Below, in pieces: positions 17,301 to 25,402 of a stretch of 64,000 nucleotides of DNA (positions are counted from its first letter, which is position 1; each line of letters opens with the position of its first letter). The notes beneath the pieces are model-generated. The model saw only the letters and a program-made list of their open reading frames with translations, did no database searches and had not been told where the DNA came from. The stretch spans positions 124,001 through 188,000 of the forward strand of contig JAFZWG010000072.1 of assembly GCA_017617395.1 (NCBI GenBank). Direction: 5' to 3'. Origin of the DNA: Lachnospiraceae bacterium (GTDB taxonomy: Bacteria > Bacillota > Clostridia > Lachnospirales > Lachnospiraceae). A program made the translations under genes and the position numbers.

Positions 17301-18339
17301 GCACGCGGCTGACAGTCAGCTCGCGGGTGTATTTGTCGTCCTCGGTCTCGCCGTGAAGGCAGATAAACGAGCCGTTCTTAAGCTGCGGCAACAGCTCCGT
17401 CGCGAGCTCGGTCGCAATGTACATCTTGACCGCAATCGAGTCCTCGAAGTCCGTAATATTGAAGGTAATCAACGTCTTCGTCGCCTGCTTCTTCGCAGGA
17501 TTCTCCGCCTCCTGGCGCGGCACGATCTCGCGGCTGTCAACCGCAAAGATCTGGCCGTGGATCGTCACGGTCTGGAACGGATACGTGACATCTGCAACCG
17601 GCGTCGTTTCGGCAAATTCAAACGGCCGGCCGTAGATCAGATTCGGATCGGCCGGTATCTTTTTCTTTCGGAACGTCTTCTCCGCGGGCTCCTCCGGAAC
17701 CGGCTTCGGCTCTCTCTTGACAAGGTCCGCGGGCTTGCGCTCCCTCGTCCGCCCGGGCTCGGCCTGGCGGTTGTGCAGAACTCTCGCGATATGCTCGTCG
17801 GCAGTATACACGCGCTCGTGCGCGTACGACTCCGAAAGGTCCTCTGCCTCCGAGTAATTCATCCCCGCCGACGTGAAACGCTCCGTCCAGAAGCGGATCC
17901 GCGAAGTGACGGCTGCAAGGAAATCATCCTGCATGGTGCGGTAAATTCCGTTGTTCGGAAGCGTGAACGTGATGCGACCGTCCGCCTCCGAAATCTCCGC
18001 CTCGTCCATGATCAACCGGTACGTCTGCAGATACTCCTCGCCGAACTGCTCGCGCAAAAGCCCGAGCAAAAGCCGCAGCGCATCGTCATGATCGCCCTCT
18101 TCGATGCATGCAAAACGGACCCGAATGCGCACATGGCGACCCGAGTCTGCAAAGTATTGTTCTTCGATACATCCGGCAAGCCGATGAAGCGCCTCGTACG
18201 GGATCATCTCCATGCTCCTCGCATGGACCGTCACCGTGTCCGAACCGCTCGCCGTCAGCCGTTCTATTTCCAGATCCCGAACCTGCGAGACAATCCTCGC
18301 ATCGGGCTTTAATTCCTCAAATGCCTCAAACAGATTCAT
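14380..18339 (-). CDS. polC: DNA polymerase III alpha subunit, PolC type, apparently without 3'-5' exonuclease
   Basis: The Gram-positive replicase, 1,319 residues. The order is an N-terminal domain, an OB fold (residues ~265-355), a PHP domain starting VEFHCHTQMSDMDAVVD near 371, then the polymerase with zinc cysteines CKSC...CPVCGKPL, EPDIDLNFSSEYQ (catalytic aspartates), GTVGTLADKTAFGF and GQHPGGIIVLP. In standard PolC the PHP domain is interrupted by a ~170-residue DnaQ-like exonuclease containing a D-x-E motif. Here IIYGMEGYIIDDEG is followed after only ~35 residues by MHSYHIILLCKNDVGRNNLYRLVS, and no FDxETTG-like motif is seen anywhere. The protein is correspondingly shorter than B. subtilis PolC (~1,437). 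The reading frame is intact, so this is a clean domain absence, not a frameshift. Confidence 0.95.
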   Translation of the reverse strand: MNLFEAFEELKPDARIVSQVRDLEIERLTASGSDTVTVHARSMEMIPYEALHRLAGCIEEQYFADSGRHVRIRVRFACIEEGDHDDALRLLLGLLREQFGEEYLQTYRLIMDEAEISEADGRITFTLPNNGIYRTMQDDFLAAVTSRIRFWTERFTSAGMNYSEAEDLSESYAHERVYTADEHIARVLHNRQAEPGRTRERKPADLVKREPKPVPEEPAEKTFRKKKIPADPNLIYGRPFEFAETTPVADVTYPFQTVTIHGQIFAVDSREIVPRQEAENPAKKQATKTLITFNITDFEDSIAVKMYIATELATELLPQLKNGSFICLHGETEDDKYTRELTVSRVHGIRKADDFRLKRRDTAPVKRVEFHCHTQMSDMDAVVDTATIVKRAFEWGHPAIAITDHGVVQSFVDAAHAIDPSKFGDDEEKKAAYKKFKIIYGMEGYIIDDEGVTKPDGTPYDCVLDKEEVRKMHSYHIILLCKNDVGRNNLYRLVSRSHIDYFYRVPKIPKSLLRKYREGLIIGSACEAGELFRAILANKPEEEIKRISDFYDYYEIQPLGNNQYMIDDESIPQVTGWDDLAALNKRIVDLADTHGKMCVATCDVHFLNPEDEIYRRIIMKGKGFADADRQPPLYYRTTEEMLSEFTYLPEKKAYEVVVENPNRINRMIEKINPVRPDKCPPVIENSDAELRSICYDTAHKWYGENLPEIVSARLEKELNSIINNGFAVMYIIAQRLVKHSNDDGYLVGSRGSVGSSFVATMAGITEVNPLPAHYFCKSCHYSDFDSDEVKAYALKSGFDLPAKTCPVCGKPLTRDGQNIPFETFLGFYGDKEPDIDLNFSSEYQSKAHAYTEVLFGKGHTFRAGTVGTLADKTAFGFIKKYYEEHGITKRTAEIDRIVQGCVGVRRTTGQHPGGIIVLPHGEEIDTFTPVQHPANDMTTDTITTHFDYHKIDHNLLKLDILGHEDPTMIRMLEDLSGIDVKTLPMDDPKVLSLMYSTEALGITPEQIDGCETGSLGLPELGTNFVIKMLMETKPQSFSDMIRISGLSHGTDVWTNNTQDLIHDGKCTLSTAICTRDDIMTFLIAMGLPNKDAFSIMEKVRKGKGLTPEWEQEMKDHGIPDWYIWSCKQIKYMFPKAHACAYVMMAFRVAYFKLYMPLLYYAAYFTIRANNFDYSIMAKGKNRMEKVMEEYKRRSNSKQKDYALSEKEQGQLKDMRLVQEMYARGFDFMPIDIYRAKATKFQVIDGKIMPSLTSIGGLGAVAAQAIEDAADPSDPFLSKEDIRNRCHVGTSVTDLLSEVGVLENMQDSNQMSLSDFFGVM

Positions 18340-18386
18340 CCGAATTTTCTCCGTTTGCTATCCCTAACCCCGCGAAAAATGAGTCA

Positions 18387-19451
18387 TCACTCCGCGGCGC
18401 GCTCGTTCCGAAGCTTTACGATCTCCGCCTCGAGGGCAGGCAAAAGCTCGGACTCGGGCATTTTTCGAAGGATCTCGCCCTTTTTAAAGAGAAGTCCTTC
18501 CCCGTCGCCGCCGGCGATTCCGAGGTCCGCCTCTCTGGCCTCTCCGGGGCCGTTCACAACACATCCCATGACGGCAACCTTGATGTCCAGATCATCGTAC
18601 TTCTGCACCATCCGCTCTGCGGCCTCAGCAAGCCCGATCAGATCGATCTTCGTGCGTCCGCACGTCGGGCACGACACAAGCTCAACGCCTCCCTTGCGAA
18701 GTCCGAGCGTCTTTAAGATACGCTTTGCGGAGCGCACTTCCTCCTCGGGGCTTCCGGTCAGCGACACGCGGATCGTATCGCCGATTCCCTCGTTCAGAAG
18801 TATTCCAAGACCGATTGCGGACTTGATATTTCCGGCCCAGACCGTGCCGGCCTCGATGATTCCCACGTGCAGCGGGTAATCGGTCTGCTCCGCGATCCGC
18901 TCATGCGCCTCGACGCACAACCGCACGTCCGAGGACTTGATGCTGATCACGATATTCTCAAACGAAAGCTTCTCAAGCTCCCGCACCTTCATAAGCGCAC
19001 TCTCGACGAGTCCCTCGGCCGTCACACCGCCGTATTTGGCGATCAGGTCCTTCTCCAGCGAACCGCTGTTCACACCCACGCGGATGGGAATTCCTGCATT
19101 TTTCGCTGCTGCGACAACAGCCGCGACGCGCGACGCATCGCCGATGTTGCCGGGGTTGATGCGGATCTTGTCCGCCCCGGACTCGATGGACGCAATGGCA
19201 AGACGATAATCAAAATGAATGTCGCACACGAGCGGGATGCCAATCTGTCGCTTGATCTCGCGAACCGCCTGCGCGGCCTCCATAGTCGGAACCGCAACGC
19301 GGATGATATCGCATCCGAGCTCCTCAAGCCGCCTGATCTGCGCAACCGTAGCCGCAACATCCTCGGTCTTTGTGTTGCACATCGACTGAATCAGGATCGG
19401 ATTGCCTCCGCCGATGACGCGGTCGCCGATTTTGATCACTCTCGTCTTCAT
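18387..19451 (-). CDS. ispG: 4-hydroxy-3-methylbut-2-enyl diphosphate synthase (MEP pathway)
   Basis: IspG (GcpE) is the [4Fe-4S] enzyme that reduces MEcPP to HMBPP in the non-mevalonate isoprenoid pathway. The 354-residue protein opens [27 protein letters not shown], has a TIM barrel ([16 protein letters not shown]) and a C-terminal cluster domain with the ligands in [11 protein letters not shown] and [12 protein letters not shown]. The start at 19451 follows GGAGGAAATCC; the frame runs further upstream but without a better site. With dxr and rseP it lies in the conserved isoprenoid/lipid block ahead of polC. Confidence 0.95.
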   Translation of the reverse strand: MKTRVIKIGDRVIGGGNPILIQSMCNTKTEDVAATVAQIRRLEELGCDIIRVAVPTMEAAQAVREIKRQIGIPLVCDIHFDYRLAIASIESGADKIRINPGNIGDASRVAAVVAAAKNAGIPIRVGVNSGSLEKDLIAKYGGVTAEGLVESALMKVRELEKLSFENIVISIKSSDVRLCVEAHERIAEQTDYPLHVGIIEAGTVWAGNIKSAIGLGILLNEGIGDTIRVSLTGSPEEEVRSAKRILKTLGLRKGGVELVSCPTCGRTKIDLIGLAEAAERMVQKYDDLDIKVAVMGCVVNGPGEAREADLGIAGGDGEGLLFKKGEILRKMPESELLPALEAEIVKLRNERAAE

Positions 19452-19464
19452 GGATTTCCTCCGG

Positions 19465-21012
19465 TTATATCGGCAACAACATTCCGAACACGTTCGAAAT
19501 GTCGTTAAACAAAATGACAATCATCAAAAGAATCAACAACACGAAGCCGACGAGCGTAACATAGCCCTCGACCTTCGGGTTGACAGGCTTTCCGCGAACC
19601 GCCTCGATGAACAGAAACAACAGCCGCCCGCCGTCCAGCGCGGGAATCGGCAGAAGGTTCATCACGCCGAGGTTGGCGCTAAGAAGAATCGCCCAGTTCA
19701 AAAGATTCAAAAATGCGTAAAATACACCGTCCGAGTGATAGCTCTCATCGACAACGTTGCTCATCTCGCTCACAACACGTACCGCACCGCCGACATCCTG
19801 GCGCTTCGCCTTGCCCTGAATGAGGAACTTCAGGCTCTTCACGGTCGCCTTGATCCAGTAGCCGACCTCGTTGACGCCGTATTTGACGACGCCGAATGCG
19901 CCGACCTTCTCGCGGTAATTGATATTATACCCGAATCCCAGGTCACGTGTCTCGTTCAGGACCGGTGTGACATTCTTAATCAACGTCATTCCGTTCCGGT
20001 CGATCACCAGAGAAATCGTCTGCCCCGTCAGCGGATTCTCGTTGATGTACGTCTGAAAATCCTCCGGTGTCGCGATTGCAACCCCGTTGATCTGCGTGAT
20101 GACATCGCCCGCCTTCAAGCCGGCCTGCGCCGCTGGGCCGCTCACCTCACTGAGGGTCATCGGCAGATGTCCGCCCTGCTGGTTGAGCGTGTATGTGATG
20201 CCGAACATGTAGCGGCGGTTCAACTTCGTCACGTACGTGCCCTCGTAAGTCTTTCCGTCGCGCTCGTATTTGATCGTGATCTTCTCGGGAACGCCGTCAA
20301 GGCTTTCGTACAGCGAAAGATCACGCCCGATGCGGATCGTGTGGTCCTCATACTCCAGAATCTTGTCGCCTGCCTGCAGACCGGTCGCGGCCGCAACGTC
20401 CTCGGTGACCGACGTCACGTACGCCGGGTCATAGCCAATGGAGCCGATGATGATGCATGCAAAGAGAAACGCCAATACAAAGTTAAAGAACGGACCGGCG
20501 AAAATGATACCGATTCGCTGCCATACGTTCTTGCTTCTGAAAGTTCCCTCCGCTTCCTCCTCGTGGAGTTCCGAAGCGTCAGCCTTCTCCGTCTGCGCCG
20601 TCGAAGTAATGGCCGCTTCACCTGCTTCTTCCGCATCGTCCTTCGCAGCAATCTTGTCTGTCACTTCCTTCGGGGACGGCTTTAACAACTGATCCGGGTC
20701 CTCGGTGATTGCCTCATCGTCGCCGAGCATTAAGCACGAGCCGCCGAAGGGCAACAATTTTACGGACCATTTTGTCCCGCGGATCACCTTGCTGAACAAC
20801 CGCGGTCCGAAACCGATGGAAAATTCCTTCACGGTCACGCCGTTGATGCGCGCGATCAAAAAATGTCCGAACTCATGGAAACAGATCACCACGCCGATCA
20901 TCAGAATCGACAGCAAAATGTTCAATCGCCCGGTTGCCACCAAAGCGACAATCACAGCAATCATCACCACTGCGCCGAGAATCGTATTCCGTTCCGTCTT
21001 CTTCGGTTCCAT
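19465..21012 (-). CDS. rseP: Site-2 protease RseP/RasP with two PDZ domains and a long acidic insertion
   Basis: A 515-residue intramembrane zinc metalloprotease of the RseP/RasP (S2P) family, which cuts anti-sigma factors and signal peptides. The zinc helix HEFGH is at residues 46-50 in the second hydrophobic segment; the third ligand is in the [12 protein letters not shown] helix near 465. Two PDZ-like modules follow: [18 protein letters not shown] and [17 protein letters not shown]. Between the LPFGG strand and the conserved N-(K/V)-x-W-Q-R-I helix there is a charged, Glu/Asp/Ala-rich stretch of about 65 residues (~100-165), longer than in the standard family. The gene is three bases downstream of dxr. 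Confidence 0.93.
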   Translation of the reverse strand: MEPKKTERNTILGAVVMIAVIVALVATGRLNILLSILMIGVVICFHEFGHFLIARINGVTVKEFSIGFGPRLFSKVIRGTKWSVKLLPFGGSCLMLGDDEAITEDPDQLLKPSPKEVTDKIAAKDDAEEAGEAAITSTAQTEKADASELHEEEAEGTFRSKNVWQRIGIIFAGPFFNFVLAFLFACIIIGSIGYDPAYVTSVTEDVAAATGLQAGDKILEYEDHTIRIGRDLSLYESLDGVPEKITIKYERDGKTYEGTYVTKLNRRYMFGITYTLNQQGGHLPMTLSEVSGPAAQAGLKAGDVITQINGVAIATPEDFQTYINENPLTGQTISLVIDRNGMTLIKNVTPVLNETRDLGFGYNINYREKVGAFGVVKYGVNEVGYWIKATVKSLKFLIQGKAKRQDVGGAVRVVSEMSNVVDESYHSDGVFYAFLNLLNWAILLSANLGVMNLLPIPALDGGRLLFLFIEAVRGKPVNPKVEGYVTLVGFVLLILLMIVILFNDISNVFGMLLPI

Positions 21013-21015
21013 TCG

Positions 21016-22236
21016 TTACTCTCCTCCCAAACAATCCTCATGCCGCTTCCGTAAAAAAGCGACCGTCCAGCTCTCCGCCGCAAGCACCTCCGAAAGATCC
21101 GGCGCAACCTTCACCTCGTGCGCCGAAAGCGCAGCGGCAATATCCTCCGCAATGTCGGTGAAGGCACATTTGCCGGCAAGGAAACGGGCGACAGCCCATT
21201 CATTTGCCGCATTATATACAACGGGAAGCGTGCTTCCCGTAAACTGCCCGTAGGCACAGTCGCGCTCGAGCACCTCTTTTGCAAGCGCAAGCGCCGGAAA
21301 ATTCTCCGTATCCGGCGGCAGGAACGTAAGCTTCCGAACCGCAAACAGATCAAGCTGCGACGCAATCTGCGGCGCGCGCTCCGGATACAAAATCGCATAC
21401 TCAATCGGAAGCCGCATATCCGGCGTTCCCATCTGCCCGATCACCGCTCCGTCAACGAACTCCACTGCCGAATGCAGCACGCTCTGCGGGTGGATGACAA
21501 CCTGGATCTGCGACGGAGCAAGCCCGAACAGCCAGCGCGCCTCCATCATCTCAAGGCCCTTGTTGACCATTGTCGCAGAGTCGATTGTAATCTTCTTGCC
21601 CATCGACCAATTCGGGTGCTTCAGCGCATCCTCCGCCGTAAAGGAGCGCATCTCCTCCTTCGTGCGGCCGCGGAACGGTCCGCCCGAGGCTGTCAACAAA
21701 ATGCGCTTTACATAAGAGCTCCCGCCGAAGAACGCCGCGCGCTCCCCGGGCAGCGTCTGAAGCGATTGAAAAATCGCCGAATGCTCGCTGTCGATCGGAT
21801 ACAAAGAAACGCCGTGTTCCTTCAAAAGCTTGAGGATAATATGTCCCGCCGTGACGAGCGTCTCCTTGTTCGCAAGCGCGATATCCTTGCCCGCCTCGAT
21901 TGCTGCGATCGTAGGCCGTACGCCGATCATGCCGACCAGGGCGACAACCGTCATCGTCGCCTCCTCGCATGCCGCGCACTCCAAAAGACCGTCCATGCCG
22001 CTTACGATACGGACTTCGGTCATATCCGAAAGGCCCTCGCGCAGCACGGGAACCAATGTCTCGTCATAGATGCACACAAGACCCGGACGGAATTCCCGGG
22101 TCTGTTGAATCAGCAAATCAACACTTGTGCGTGCGGCCAAAGCCGTCACCTTCAGAGATTCGGGAAATCTTCTTACGAGTTCAAGCGTCTGAACTCCGAT
22201 CGATCCCGTGGATCCCAAAACGGAAAGAAGCTTCAT
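21016..22236 (-). CDS. dxr: 1-deoxy-D-xylulose 5-phosphate reductoisomerase
   Basis: DXR converts DXP to MEP with NADPH, the committed step of the MEP pathway. The 406-residue protein begins MKLLSVLGSTGSIGVQTLELVRR (NADPH loop). It has the metal/substrate signature PIDSEHSAIFQSL, the flexible lid segment LLTASGGPFRG, KHPNWSMGKKITIDSATMVNKGLE, and a C-terminal helical domain (VYNAANEWAVARFL). Length and motifs are standard. It lies between cdsA and rseP in the conserved block, so carrier-lipid precursor supply and use are encoded side by side. Confidence 0.96.
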   Translation of the reverse strand: MKLLSVLGSTGSIGVQTLELVRRFPESLKVTALAARTSVDLLIQQTREFRPGLVCIYDETLVPVLREGLSDMTEVRIVSGMDGLLECAACEEATMTVVALVGMIGVRPTIAAIEAGKDIALANKETLVTAGHIILKLLKEHGVSLYPIDSEHSAIFQSLQTLPGERAAFFGGSSYVKRILLTASGGPFRGRTKEEMRSFTAEDALKHPNWSMGKKITIDSATMVNKGLEMMEARWLFGLAPSQIQVVIHPQSVLHSAVEFVDGAVIGQMGTPDMRLPIEYAILYPERAPQIASQLDLFAVRKLTFLPPDTENFPALALAKEVLERDCAYGQFTGSTLPVVYNAANEWAVARFLAGKCAFTDIAEDIAAALSAHEVKVAPDLSEVLAAESWTVAFLRKRHEDCLGGE

Positions 22237-22280
22237 TTGGCGAATCCTTTCCCGACCGTCCTACAAACGGACGCCGGTCA

Positions 22281-23084
22281 TCACACGAAAAATGTCACCA
22301 GCAAAAGGTACACCGCCGGCGCCGTGACGATCACGCTGTCGAACCGGTCGAGAATACCGCCGTGACCGGGGATGAGCGTGCCGTAGTCCTTGATCTCATG
22401 CTGGCGCTTGATTCCCGAAGCGGCGAGATCGCCGAACTGCGAGAGCACCGAAGCACATGCGCAGATGATCGGAAGCGCAACCAACGGACTGCCGACGGCC
22501 GTCAGCTTATCCTTGAAAATCAATGCAAACACAAACCCGAGAAGCGCAGCACCGAGCACACCGCCGACACAACCTTCCACGGACTTCTTAGGGCTTAACA
22601 CAGGAAATGCCTTGTGCTTTCCGATCAACACGCCGACGCAGTACGCGCACGTGTCCGAACCCCAGGCACCCAGGAACACAAGCCATACCAGGAACGCACC
22701 GCTCTCAAGCTCGCGGATGCGGAAAATGCAGCACAGCATGATCGCTACGTAGAACACGCTGAAAAATGCAGCCATCACCTCGGTAAACTGAAATCTCGGA
22801 TAGCCGATCACGAACGTGACGAGCAACAATAAAACAAGGCACATCACGCAAGGACGGATCGCATTCTCGTAACCGAGCACCATCAGCACATAGTATCCGA
22901 CCGCCGCCGCATAGCAAATCAGCGTCGGCGCCTTCCACGGTGCCTTAAAGACGCGGTTGAACTCGAACATACCGATCAGCGAAATCGCCAACAGCACGCC
23001 CCAGAGAACGTAGCCGCCGAAGCAGATGGCACCGAAGGCGACCAGCACGAGAATAATCCCGCTGAGCAATCGTTTCTTAAACAT
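22281..23084 (-). CDS. cdsA: Phosphatidate cytidylyltransferase
   Basis: CdsA makes CDP-diacylglycerol from phosphatidate and CTP at the membrane, feeding phospholipid synthesis. The 267-residue protein is almost wholly hydrophobic, with about seven to eight membrane segments. It carries the family signature near the C terminus, S-x-(x)-K-R-x(3)-K-D-x6-G-H-G-G-x2-D-R-x-D-S, seen here as SGIKRQHEIKDYGTLIPGHG followed by GILDRFDS. It starts 15 bases after uppS. Two copies of the dispersed word (22721 and 22761) lie 40 bases apart inside it, reading CIFR and AFFS. Confidence 0.94.
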   Translation of the reverse strand: MFKKRLLSGIILVLVAFGAICFGGYVLWGVLLAISLIGMFEFNRVFKAPWKAPTLICYAAAVGYYVLMVLGYENAIRPCVMCLVLLLLVTFVIGYPRFQFTEVMAAFFSVFYVAIMLCCIFRIRELESGAFLVWLVFLGAWGSDTCAYCVGVLIGKHKAFPVLSPKKSVEGCVGGVLGAALLGFVFALIFKDKLTAVGSPLVALPIICACASVLSQFGDLAASGIKRQHEIKDYGTLIPGHGGILDRFDSVIVTAPAVYLLLVTFFV

Positions 23085-23099
23085 TCACAGTCCTCCAAA

Positions 23100-23828
23100 T
23101 CACTTCACGCCGCCGAATCTGCGATCGCGTCCCTGATAGTACTCGATCGCCTTCTGCAGCTCTTTTTTATTGAAATCCGGCCACAACACATCCGTAAAAT
23201 AGAACTCGGTATAAGCCAACTGCCACGGCAGAAAATTCGACGTGCGCATCTCTCCGCTCGTCCGGATCATCAGGTCCGGATACGGAATCCCGGCCGTGTC
23301 AAAATAAGAGTAGAAAATCTCCTCCGTCAGATCCGAAGCCTTCTTTTTCCCTGCCTCGCAATCCGCGGCAAATGCGCGCGCCGCACGCAGAATCTCATCT
23401 CTCCCACCATAGTTAATAGCAACCTGGAACTGTAAACCCGTATTGACCGCAGAAACCTCCTCCAGCTTCCGAATGCTCTCCTGCAGGTCCTCATCCAACG
23501 CGGAAATATCGCCGATCACACGAACACGCATATTGTTCTTGCTGCTTCTGGCGATACTGTCCTTCATGTATTTGCGAAGAAGCTTCATCAAAGCGTCGAC
23601 CTCGTCCTTCGGCCGAGCCCAGTTTTCCGTGGAAAATGCATAGACGGTAAGATATTCGATTCCCAGGTTAAACGCATCCTCGCAGATCTGCTCCGCGGTG
23701 CGGCTGCCCGCAGCATGCCCCGCATTGCGCGGCAGCAGGCGCTTTTTCGCCCAGCGTCCGTTTCCGTCCATGATAATGGCAACGTGGCGCGGCACCGGTT
23801 TTTCCGAGATGTCCGTCGTCTTACTCAT
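23100..23828 (-). CDS. uppS: Undecaprenyl (isoprenyl) diphosphate synthase
   Basis: UppS condenses IPP units onto FPP to make the C55 carrier lipid for peptidoglycan. The 242-residue cis-prenyltransferase has HVAIIMDGNGRWAKKR near the N terminus (catalytic Asp and diphosphate site), YLTVYAFSTENWARP, INYGGRDEILRAARAF and the C-terminal PDLMIRTSGEMRTSNFLPWQ plus EFYFTDVLWPDF. I chose the ATG at 23828 because GGGAAGG lies just before it; an ATG ten codons upstream has no site. A terminator sits between frr and this gene, so some separate initiation is likely. Confidence 0.95.
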   Translation of the reverse strand: MSKTTDISEKPVPRHVAIIMDGNGRWAKKRLLPRNAGHAAGSRTAEQICEDAFNLGIEYLTVYAFSTENWARPKDEVDALMKLLRKYMKDSIARSSKNNMRVRVIGDISALDEDLQESIRKLEEVSAVNTGLQFQVAINYGGRDEILRAARAFAADCEAGKKKASDLTEEIFYSYFDTAGIPYPDLMIRTSGEMRTSNFLPWQLAYTEFYFTDVLWPDFNKKELQKAIEYYQGRDRRFGGVK

Positions 23829-23861
23829 CTTCCATCCTTCCCGTTCTTCGCATGTCATACG

Positions 23862-23886
23862 AAAAGGGCGTCTGTGACGCCCTTTT
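23862..23886 (-). terminator. Terminator after frr
   Basis: A perfect 11-base stem, AAAAGGGCGTC with GACGCCCTTTT, around a three-base loop. On the minus strand it ends in TTTT and lies ~40 bases after the frr stop and just before uppS. Because the arms themselves carry A4/T4 it could also work on the plus strand. Confidence 0.8.
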
Positions 23887-23924
23887 GCAGTCAGTCCGAA
23901 ACGATTCTCATACTGTATTGAATC

Positions 23925-24473
23925 TTAAACCGTCATGATCTCCTTGGTCTTGTCATCAACGGTCTTGTCGATCAGCTCGATGAACTTGTCGGTCATCTTC
24001 TGAGCATCGGTCTCCATCTTCTTGGTCTCGTCCTCGGAAATCTCCTTGCCGGCCTTCTTGATGGCGTCGTTCGCATCGCGGCGGATGTTGCGGATGGCAA
24101 CCTTCGCTGCCTCGCCCTTCTTCTTCACATCCTTCGCAAGCTCCTTACGACGGTCCTCGGTGAGCTCCGGGAACGTAAGGCGAACAACCTTGCCGTCGTT
24201 GCTCGGCGTGATACCGATATCGGACGCAAGAATCGCCTTCTCGATCTCCTTGATCATCTTCGACTCCCAGGGCTGGATCATAATGACACGTGCCTCGGGA
24301 ACGGAAACGTTCGCAACACCCTGCAGATTCGTCTGCGTGCCGTAGTAATCAACACGGATCTTATCGAGAAGATGCGGGTTGGCACGGCCTGCGCGGATGT
24401 TCGCGTACTCCTCCTTCAAAAAGTCAATCGTCTTGTTCATCGACTCCTCAAACGGCTTCAAAACCTCATTCAT
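23925..24473 (-). CDS. frr: Ribosome recycling factor
   Basis: RRF splits post-termination ribosomes together with EF-G. The 182-residue protein starts MNEVLKPFEESMNKTIDFLKEEYANIRAGRANPHLLDKI, the conserved three-helix-bundle beginning, followed by VDYYGTQTNLQGVANVSVPEARVIMIQPWE (domain II) and LPELTEDRRKEL-type helix residues here as LTFPELTEDRRKE. It follows pyrH by about 50 bases with an AGGAGG site. Standard length. Confidence 0.96.
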   Translation of the reverse strand: MNEVLKPFEESMNKTIDFLKEEYANIRAGRANPHLLDKIRVDYYGTQTNLQGVANVSVPEARVIMIQPWESKMIKEIEKAILASDIGITPSNDGKVVRLTFPELTEDRRKELAKDVKKKGEAAKVAIRNIRRDANDAIKKAGKEISEDETKKMETDAQKMTDKFIELIDKTVDDKTKEIMTV

Positions 24474-24524
24474 TTTGCTACCTCCTGTAAACTCTATACT
24501 CTTACAAAAAAAACGAAATGTCGT

Positions 24525-25229
24525 TTATACCGTAACCACGGTTCCCGTGTTGGTTCCGTTAACGTTCGTCACGATGCTGTTCTCCTCGTTAAGAGAGAAC
24601 ACCAGCGTGGGAATGTTATTCTCCATGCACATTACCGTCGCCGTGAGATCCAGAACCTTCAGCTTGCGGTCCAGAAGCTCCTGATACGTGACGGTCGTGT
24701 ACTTCACAGCCGTCGGATCGGTCTTCGGGTCTCCGGTGTACACACCGTCCACCGCGCGTGCCATCACGATCGCGTCGCAGTCAAGCTGCACCGCACGCAG
24801 CGACGTTGCCGTGTCCGTCGAAAAATAAGGATGTCCCGTGCCGCCCGCAAGGAAGATCACATGACCCGCCTTCATCGCCGCTACGGCCTTATCCTTGGAG
24901 AACAACTCGCTCACCGTACCGCAGGCGAACGGCGTGTAGATGTCCGTCTCCAGCCCGCAGCAGCGGCAGATCTCCGACATATAAATGCAATTCATGACCG
25001 TGGCCAGCATGCCGATGGAGTCCGCCTTCGTACGGTCGATCGTCTCGCTGCTTCTGCCGCGCCAGAAATTGCCTCCGCCGATGACGATCGCCACCTGCGT
25101 GCCGCCGTCAACAAGCGTCTTAATCTGCTTCGCAACCTCCATGCAGGTCGCCTCGTCGAAGCCGGTCTTCTTCTCGCCGGCGAGGGCTTCCCCGCTCAAT
25201 TTCAACAAAATTCTTGCGTAAGTGCTCAA
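24525..25229 (-). CDS. pyrH: UMP kinase, TTG start
   Basis: Bacterial UMP kinase phosphorylates UMP to UDP; it is hexameric and unrelated to eukaryotic UMP/CMP kinases. The 234-residue protein has ARILLKLSGEALAG at the N terminus, VIGGGNFWRGRSSETIDRTKADSIGMLATVMN (UMP/GTP region) and KAGHVIFLAGGTGHPYFSTDTA. The start is a TTG at 25229, six bases after GGGAGG; no ATG lies in the right place. It has its own promoter because a sugar-transport operon separates it from tsf, its usual upstream neighbour. Confidence 0.95.
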   Translation of the reverse strand: MSTYARILLKLSGEALAGEKKTGFDEATCMEVAKQIKTLVDGGTQVAIVIGGGNFWRGRSSETIDRTKADSIGMLATVMNCIYMSEICRCCGLETDIYTPFACGTVSELFSKDKAVAAMKAGHVIFLAGGTGHPYFSTDTATSLRAVQLDCDAIVMARAVDGVYTGDPKTDPTAVKYTTVTYQELLDRKLKVLDLTATVMCMENNIPTLVFSLNEENSIVTNVNGTNTGTVVTV

Positions 25230-25275
25230 AGTAACCTCCCTGGGCGAGGGAAAGCGTCCACTCGCTCCGCACCCT

Positions 25276-25304
25276 ATTTTACCATACCGGCCATGTCAAA
25301 TCAA
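25276..25304 (-). promoter_or_regulatory. Promoter of pyrH-frr
   Basis: Minus strand: TTGATT (25299-25304), 17-base spacer ending TGG (extended -10), TAAAAT (25276-25281). It lies downstream of the transporter terminator and about 45 bases before the pyrH TTG codon. Confidence 0.72.
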
Positions 25305-25339
25305 CACCAAAACGAAAGTGCATAAGCACAAAATCAAAA

Positions 25340-25363
25340 GGCCCCGGCAGAAGCACCGGGGCC
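25340..25363 (-). terminator. Terminator of the sugar ABC transporter operon
   Basis: Arms GGCCCCGG and CCGGGGCC pair perfectly around an eight-base loop. On the minus strand the hairpin is followed by TTTTGATTTTG. It ends the solute-binding protein/permease operon ahead of the pyrH promoter. Confidence 0.85.
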
Positions 25364-25402
25364 CTAAGAGAACGTCACATTTTACGACGATTTTATTTCT
25401 TT

